Shown: piece by piece, positions 60,877 to 64,000 of the stretch
Layout: each line of letters opens with the position of its first letter
How positions within the stretch are numbered: position 1 is the stretch's first letter
Assembly: GCA_036384915.1 (NCBI GenBank)
Contig: DASVLJ010000071.1
Coordinates: forward strand, 248,001-312,000
Source of the DNA: PKWO01 sp036384915
Lineage (GTDB): Bacteria > Pseudomonadota > Gammaproteobacteria > Burkholderiales > Burkholderiaceae_D
DNA: 64,000 nucleotides
Direction of reading: 5' to 3'
Made by a program: the position numbers and the translations under genes
The notes under the pieces: generated by a model
What the model saw: only the letters and a program-made list of their open reading frames with translations
Told to the model about the DNA's origin: nothing
Database searches by the model: none

Positions 60877-62181
60877 TTGAAAATTCTTGTCTTGGGTTCT
60901 GGCATCATCGGCACCGCTTCGGCGTGGTTCTTGAACAAGGCCGGCCACGAGGTGGTGGTGGTCGAGCGCGCACCCGGCGCGGCGCTGGAAACCAGCTTCG
61001 CCAATGGCTGCCAGATTTCCGTCTCGCATGCCGAGCCCTGGGCCAACCCCGGAGCGCCCCTGAAGGTCTTGAAATGGCTGGGCCAGGAAGATGCGCCGCT
61101 GCTGTTCCGCCTACGCCCGGAATGGCTGCAATGGAAGTGGGGCATGCACTTCCTGCGCGAATGCACGGCGGCGCGCACGGCGCACAACATCCGTCAGATC
61201 GTGGCGATTGCCGAATACAGCAGGCAGACCCTGCAAGCGCTGCGTGCGGACACGGGGATCGAGTACGACCACCTGACGCGCGGCATCCTGCACTTCTATA
61301 CCGACCGGCGCGAATTCGAGAGCTCGCTGGCTGCGGCACGGCTGATGCGCGAACTCGGCTGCCCGCGCACAACGATTTCGGCCGATGAAGTCGTGCGCGT
61401 CGAACCCGCCCTTGCTTCGATACGCGACAAGATCGTCGGCGGCGACTTCACCGCGAACGACGAATCCGGCGACGTCTACAAGTTCACCAGCGGCCTGGCG
61501 CGGAAGGCGGAACAAGCCGGCGTGGCGTTCCGCTTCAACACGACGGTCACGCGCCTCCTGACAGAAGGCGGCGACGCCAAAATCACCGGCGTTGAAGTGA
61601 TCGATGCAGAAGGGCGGCACCAGGTCTTGCATGCCGATGCCTATGTCGTGGCGGCCGGCAGCTTTTCCGCACCGCTATTGCAGCCTCTCGGCATGGATTT
61701 GATGATCTACCCGGGCAAGGGCTATTCCGCCACCTACCGCATCACCGATCCCGCTGCGGCGCCGACCGTGTCGCTGACCGACGACGGCTACAAGCTGGTC
61801 ATCTCGCGCCTCGGCGATCGCCTGCGCGTAGCCGGCACTTGCGAACTCAACGGCTACACGCGCGAATTGAATCCCACGCGTTGCGCCGCGATCACGCGCC
61901 GCACACGGGAGCTGTTCCCCGATGCCTGCGATTACGGAGACCCCGTCTACTGGACCGGACTGCGTCCTCTGACACCATCCAACATTCCCTACATCGGCAA
62001 GACGCGCTACCGCAACCTCTACCTAAACACGGGCCACGGCACGCTGGGCTGGACCATGGGCGCGGGCTCGGGCAAGGCCATCGCAGAGATCGTGTCCGGG
62101 CGGCAACCGGAAGTCGACTTCGAATTTACGGGGATTCCGCAACGCAAGACATCTTCGTTCGGTGCGGTGCAAACAGCATAG
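60877..62181 (+). CDS. dadA: D-amino acid dehydrogenase
   Basis: A 434-residue FAD enzyme that oxidises D-amino acids, mainly D-alanine, feeding electrons to the respiratory chain. The N-terminus VLGSGIIGTASAWFLNKAGHEVVVVER is the FAD-binding motif, and later TGHGTLGWTMGAGSGKAI and YWTGLRPLTPSNIPYIG are typical of DadA. The start is a TTG at 60877 preceded by CGGAGATCGTC; no better ATG is in frame. It faces an Lrp regulator tail-to-tail. Alanine metabolism links it with ald at the left of the window. Confidence 0.95.
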   Translation: MKILVLGSGIIGTASAWFLNKAGHEVVVVERAPGAALETSFANGCQISVSHAEPWANPGAPLKVLKWLGQEDAPLLFRLRPEWLQWKWGMHFLRECTAARTAHNIRQIVAIAEYSRQTLQALRADTGIEYDHLTRGILHFYTDRREFESSLAAARLMRELGCPRTTISADEVVRVEPALASIRDKIVGGDFTANDESGDVYKFTSGLARKAEQAGVAFRFNTTVTRLLTEGGDAKITGVEVIDAEGRHQVLHADAYVVAAGSFSAPLLQPLGMDLMIYPGKGYSATYRITDPAAAPTVSLTDDGYKLVISRLGDRLRVAGTCELNGYTRELNPTRCAAITRRTRELFPDACDYGDPVYWTGLRPLTPSNIPYIGKTRYRNLYLNTGHGTLGWTMGAGSGKAIAEIVSGRQPEVDFEFTGIPQRKTSSFGAVQTA

Positions 62182-62250
62182 CGCTCCGCTCTCTGCTGTT
62201 GCCAAAAAACGACAGCAATTTACACCTTATTTGCAGGCTCATTCACAGGC

Positions 62251-62760
62251 TCATTTGCCGACTTTGACCTGCAATTCGGCAGCCTTTTCATCGAAGGCGA
62301 TTCGCGTGGCGAACTTGGCGCGCTTCATCGGGAAGCGCGACTGGAAGTGCCGCACATTGCCCGACCCCGAAATCACGCGCCGCACAAACTGGTAATACGC
62401 CTCCATGTCGATGACGTGCACGACGAGGAAGTAATCGTAATCGCCCGAGACGAAATAACACTGCATCACCTCGGCTTCCTTGCTCATCCTGGCTTCAAAA
62501 TCCTGCATGTGCTCGTCGGACTGGTTGTTCAACGAGACTTCAAGGAAAGCCAGCATGCCGTAGCCCAACGCGAACGGATCGACCATCGCCACGTCGGCGC
62601 TGATGACGCCCGCTTCGCGCAGCTCGCGCACTCTGCGCAAACAGGTCGGCTGCGAGATATGTACCTTGTCTGCCAGAACCCTGGTCGGGGTTTGGTTGTC
62701 CCTTTGCAGCAGGTTCAAAAGCTTGCGATCTACCTTGTCCAGGGTGTGAAATTTGGGCAT
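62251..62760 (-). CDS. Lrp/AsnC-family transcriptional regulator
   Basis: A 169-residue protein. The helix-turn-helix lies at about residues 8-55 (VDRKLLNLLQRDNQTPTRVLADKVHISQPTCLRRVREL in short motifs), followed by a RAM domain with CYFVSGDYDYFLVVHV. It is divergent from a LivK-type binding protein gene and convergent with dadA, so branched-chain amino acid or D-alanine signals are likely. Lrp is known to control both in other bacteria. Confidence 0.92.
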   Translation of the reverse strand: MPKFHTLDKVDRKLLNLLQRDNQTPTRVLADKVHISQPTCLRRVRELREAGVISADVAMVDPFALGYGMLAFLEVSLNNQSDEHMQDFEARMSKEAEVMQCYFVSGDYDYFLVVHVIDMEAYYQFVRRVISGSGNVRHFQSRFPMKRAKFATRIAFDEKAAELQVKVGK

Positions 62761-62781
62761 ATAAAAAACGTGGAATTTGTC

Positions 62782-62818
62782 AAAAAACCGCAGAAAAACT
62801 CTTTCCGAACGGTTTTTT
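62782..62818. promoter_or_regulatory. Inverted repeat between the Lrp gene and livK
   Basis: AAAAAACCG at 62782-62790 pairs with CGGTTTTTT at 62810-62818 around a 19-base centre. It may be an Lrp site or part of either promoter region. Confidence 0.35.
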
Positions 62819-62924
62819 ATGTTGTACCGTCTGCTTGTTCAGAAACCTGAATAGCTGGGGCGGGCAAAACCTGCTCCAAGTGTTGCAGCAACCTCGTATT
62901 TTTTCAATCCTTAGGAGGACATTC

Positions 62925-64000
62925 ATGCAGTTTAAGACTATAAAAATGATTCCGCTGGCCGCAGCAGTCGCGTTCGCTTTCGCTGGAACGGCATCGGCAG
63001 CAGATGAACAAGTCGTGAAGATCGGCCATGTCGGTCCCACCTCCGGCGCGATCGCCCACCTCGGCAAGGACAACGAAAACGGCGCCCGCATGGCGATCGA
63101 CGAATTGAACGCCAAGGGCTTCACCATCAACGGCAAGAAGGTTCACTTTGAACTGCTCGCCGAAGACGACGCAGCCGACCCGAAGCAAGGTACCGCTGCA
63201 GCGCAAAAACTGGTCGACGCCAAAGTCAACGGCGTGATCGGCCACTTGAACTCCGGCACGACCATCCCCGCTTCGAAGATCTATCACGATGCCGGCATCC
63301 CGCAAATCTCGCCCTCGGCAACCAACCCCAAGTACACGCAACAAGGCTTTGAAACCGCGTTCCGCGTTTGCGCCAATGACGGCCAACTGGGTGGCACGCT
63401 GGGCCGCTATGCAGTGCAAGTGAACAAAGCCAAGTCGGTCGCCGTGATTGACGACGGCACAGCCTACGGTCAGGGCGTCGCCGCCGAATTCGAAAAGGGC
63501 GCAAAGGGCAAGGGCGCCAAGGTTGTGGCCACCGAGCACACCACCGACAAGGCTACCGACTTCAACGCCATTCTGACCAAGATCAAGGCGCAAAATCCTG
63601 ACGTCATCTTCTTCGGCGGCATGGACGCCGTTGCAGGCCCGATGTTGAAGCAGATGAAGACCCTGGGCATCAACGCCAAGTTCATGGGTGGCGACGGTAT
63701 CTGTACCGAAGGTCTGGTGAAGCTGGCCGGCGACGGCATGGCCGATGGCCAAGTGGTGTGCGCCGAAGCAGGCGGTGTGGAAGACTCCGGCAAGGCTGCG
63801 CTGGAAAAGTGGAAGGCCGAATACAAGAAGAAGTTCGGCGTCGACGTCCAGATTTACGCTCCCTATGTCTATGACGCCGTCATGACCATGGCCAAGGCGA
63901 TGCAGGACGCCAAGTCCGCTGAGCCGGCAAAGTACCTGCCGTTCCTGGCCAAGATCAAGTATCACGGCGTCACCGGCGACATCGAATTCGATTCGAAGGG
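62925..64000 (+). CDS. Branched-chain amino acid ABC transporter substrate-binding protein, partial
   Basis: The gene runs off the right edge; 358 codons are visible. AGGAGG lies six bases before the ATG. A signal peptide (KMIPLAAAVAFAFAGTASAA) precedes a type I periplasmic binding fold: VVKIGHVGPTSGAIAHLGKD at the start, then GHLNSGTTIPASKIYHDAGIPQISPSATNP, the LIVAT hinge region, and DDGTAYGQGVAAEF. These are characteristic of LivJ/LivK-type proteins for Leu, Ile and Val. The rest of the transporter (livHMGF) probably follows outside. It is divergent from the Lrp regulator. Confidence 0.93.
   Translation, partial: MQFKTIKMIPLAAAVAFAFAGTASAADEQVVKIGHVGPTSGAIAHLGKDNENGARMAIDELNAKGFTINGKKVHFELLAEDDAADPKQGTAAAQKLVDAKVNGVIGHLNSGTTIPASKIYHDAGIPQISPSATNPKYTQQGFETAFRVCANDGQLGGTLGRYAVQVNKAKSVAVIDDGTAYGQGVAAEFEKGAKGKGAKVVATEHTTDKATDFNAILTKIKAQNPDVIFFGGMDAVAGPMLKQMKTLGINAKFMGGDGICTEGLVKLAGDGMADGQVVCAEAGGVEDSGKAALEKWKAEYKKKFGVDVQIYAPYVYDAVMTMAKAMQDAKSAEPAKYLPFLAKIKYHGVTGDIEFDSK

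Overview
The window is an ordinary, gene-dense chromosomal segment of a betaproteobacterium, most likely a Burkholderiales member of the Oxalobacteraceae type. This is inferred from moderately high GC, from the pyruvate dehydrogenase operon whose E3 carries its own lipoyl domain, from argF-argG and holC neighbourhoods, and from many c-di-GMP, Lrp and TetR regulators. I see no rRNA, tRNA, insertion sequence, prophage or CRISPR array. Both ends cut genes: a cache-type sensor on the left and a branched-chain amino acid binding protein on the right.

Layout. 1-2 kb: a divergent sensor fragment, then a DUF3311 protein with an MctP-like monocarboxylate symporter. 2.2-6.4 kb: alanine dehydrogenase divergent from an Lrp regulator, which is translationally coupled to a fluoroacetate-dehalogenase-like hydrolase and followed by a soluble GAF histidine kinase. 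6.4-14.9 kb: an NHL-repeat/M23 fusion, an SDR and TetR pair around a perfect operator palindrome, a CHAD protein, an HDOD protein and a PAS-GGDEF-EAL protein. 14.9-19 kb (minus strand): a compact cluster of TsdA-like dihaem cytochrome, Tat-exported DsrE-like protein, binding lipoprotein and MFS carrier, which may be a periplasmic sulfur module. 19-32.6 kb: accessory genes (outer-membrane-like protein, ANTAR regulator, serine hydrolase, GST, GH42, Kef-like antiporter, GH28 pectinase, SrkA kinase, YecA-like protein, chemoreceptor).

32.6-45.5 kb is housekeeping: orn, an M48 protease, pterin dehydratase, rsgA, a phosphodiester glycosidase, argF, argG, ppnP, murB, a glycosyltransferase with a NeuD-like acetyltransferase, a TetR regulator, and argD behind a promoter, short open frame and intrinsic terminator that look like an attenuator. 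45.5-52.1 kb is aceE-aceF-X-lpdA, where X is an HslV/proteasome-like Ntn hydrolase. 52.3-56.1 kb is a 1242-residue surface protein with DUF4214 repeats and six tandem units of about 120-130 residues, preceded by a CRP-type palindrome. 56.3-64 kb: folD, oligopeptidase A, a periplasmic glutaredoxin-like protein, holC with a small partner, dadA, an Lrp regulator and the start of a livK-type gene.

The most interesting signals are the proteasome-like protein embedded in the PDH operon, the TsdA/DsrE/lipoprotein/MFS cluster, the repeat surface protein with its CRP-like site, and the putative argD leader. No database search was possible: function calls rest on motifs, lengths and gene context.
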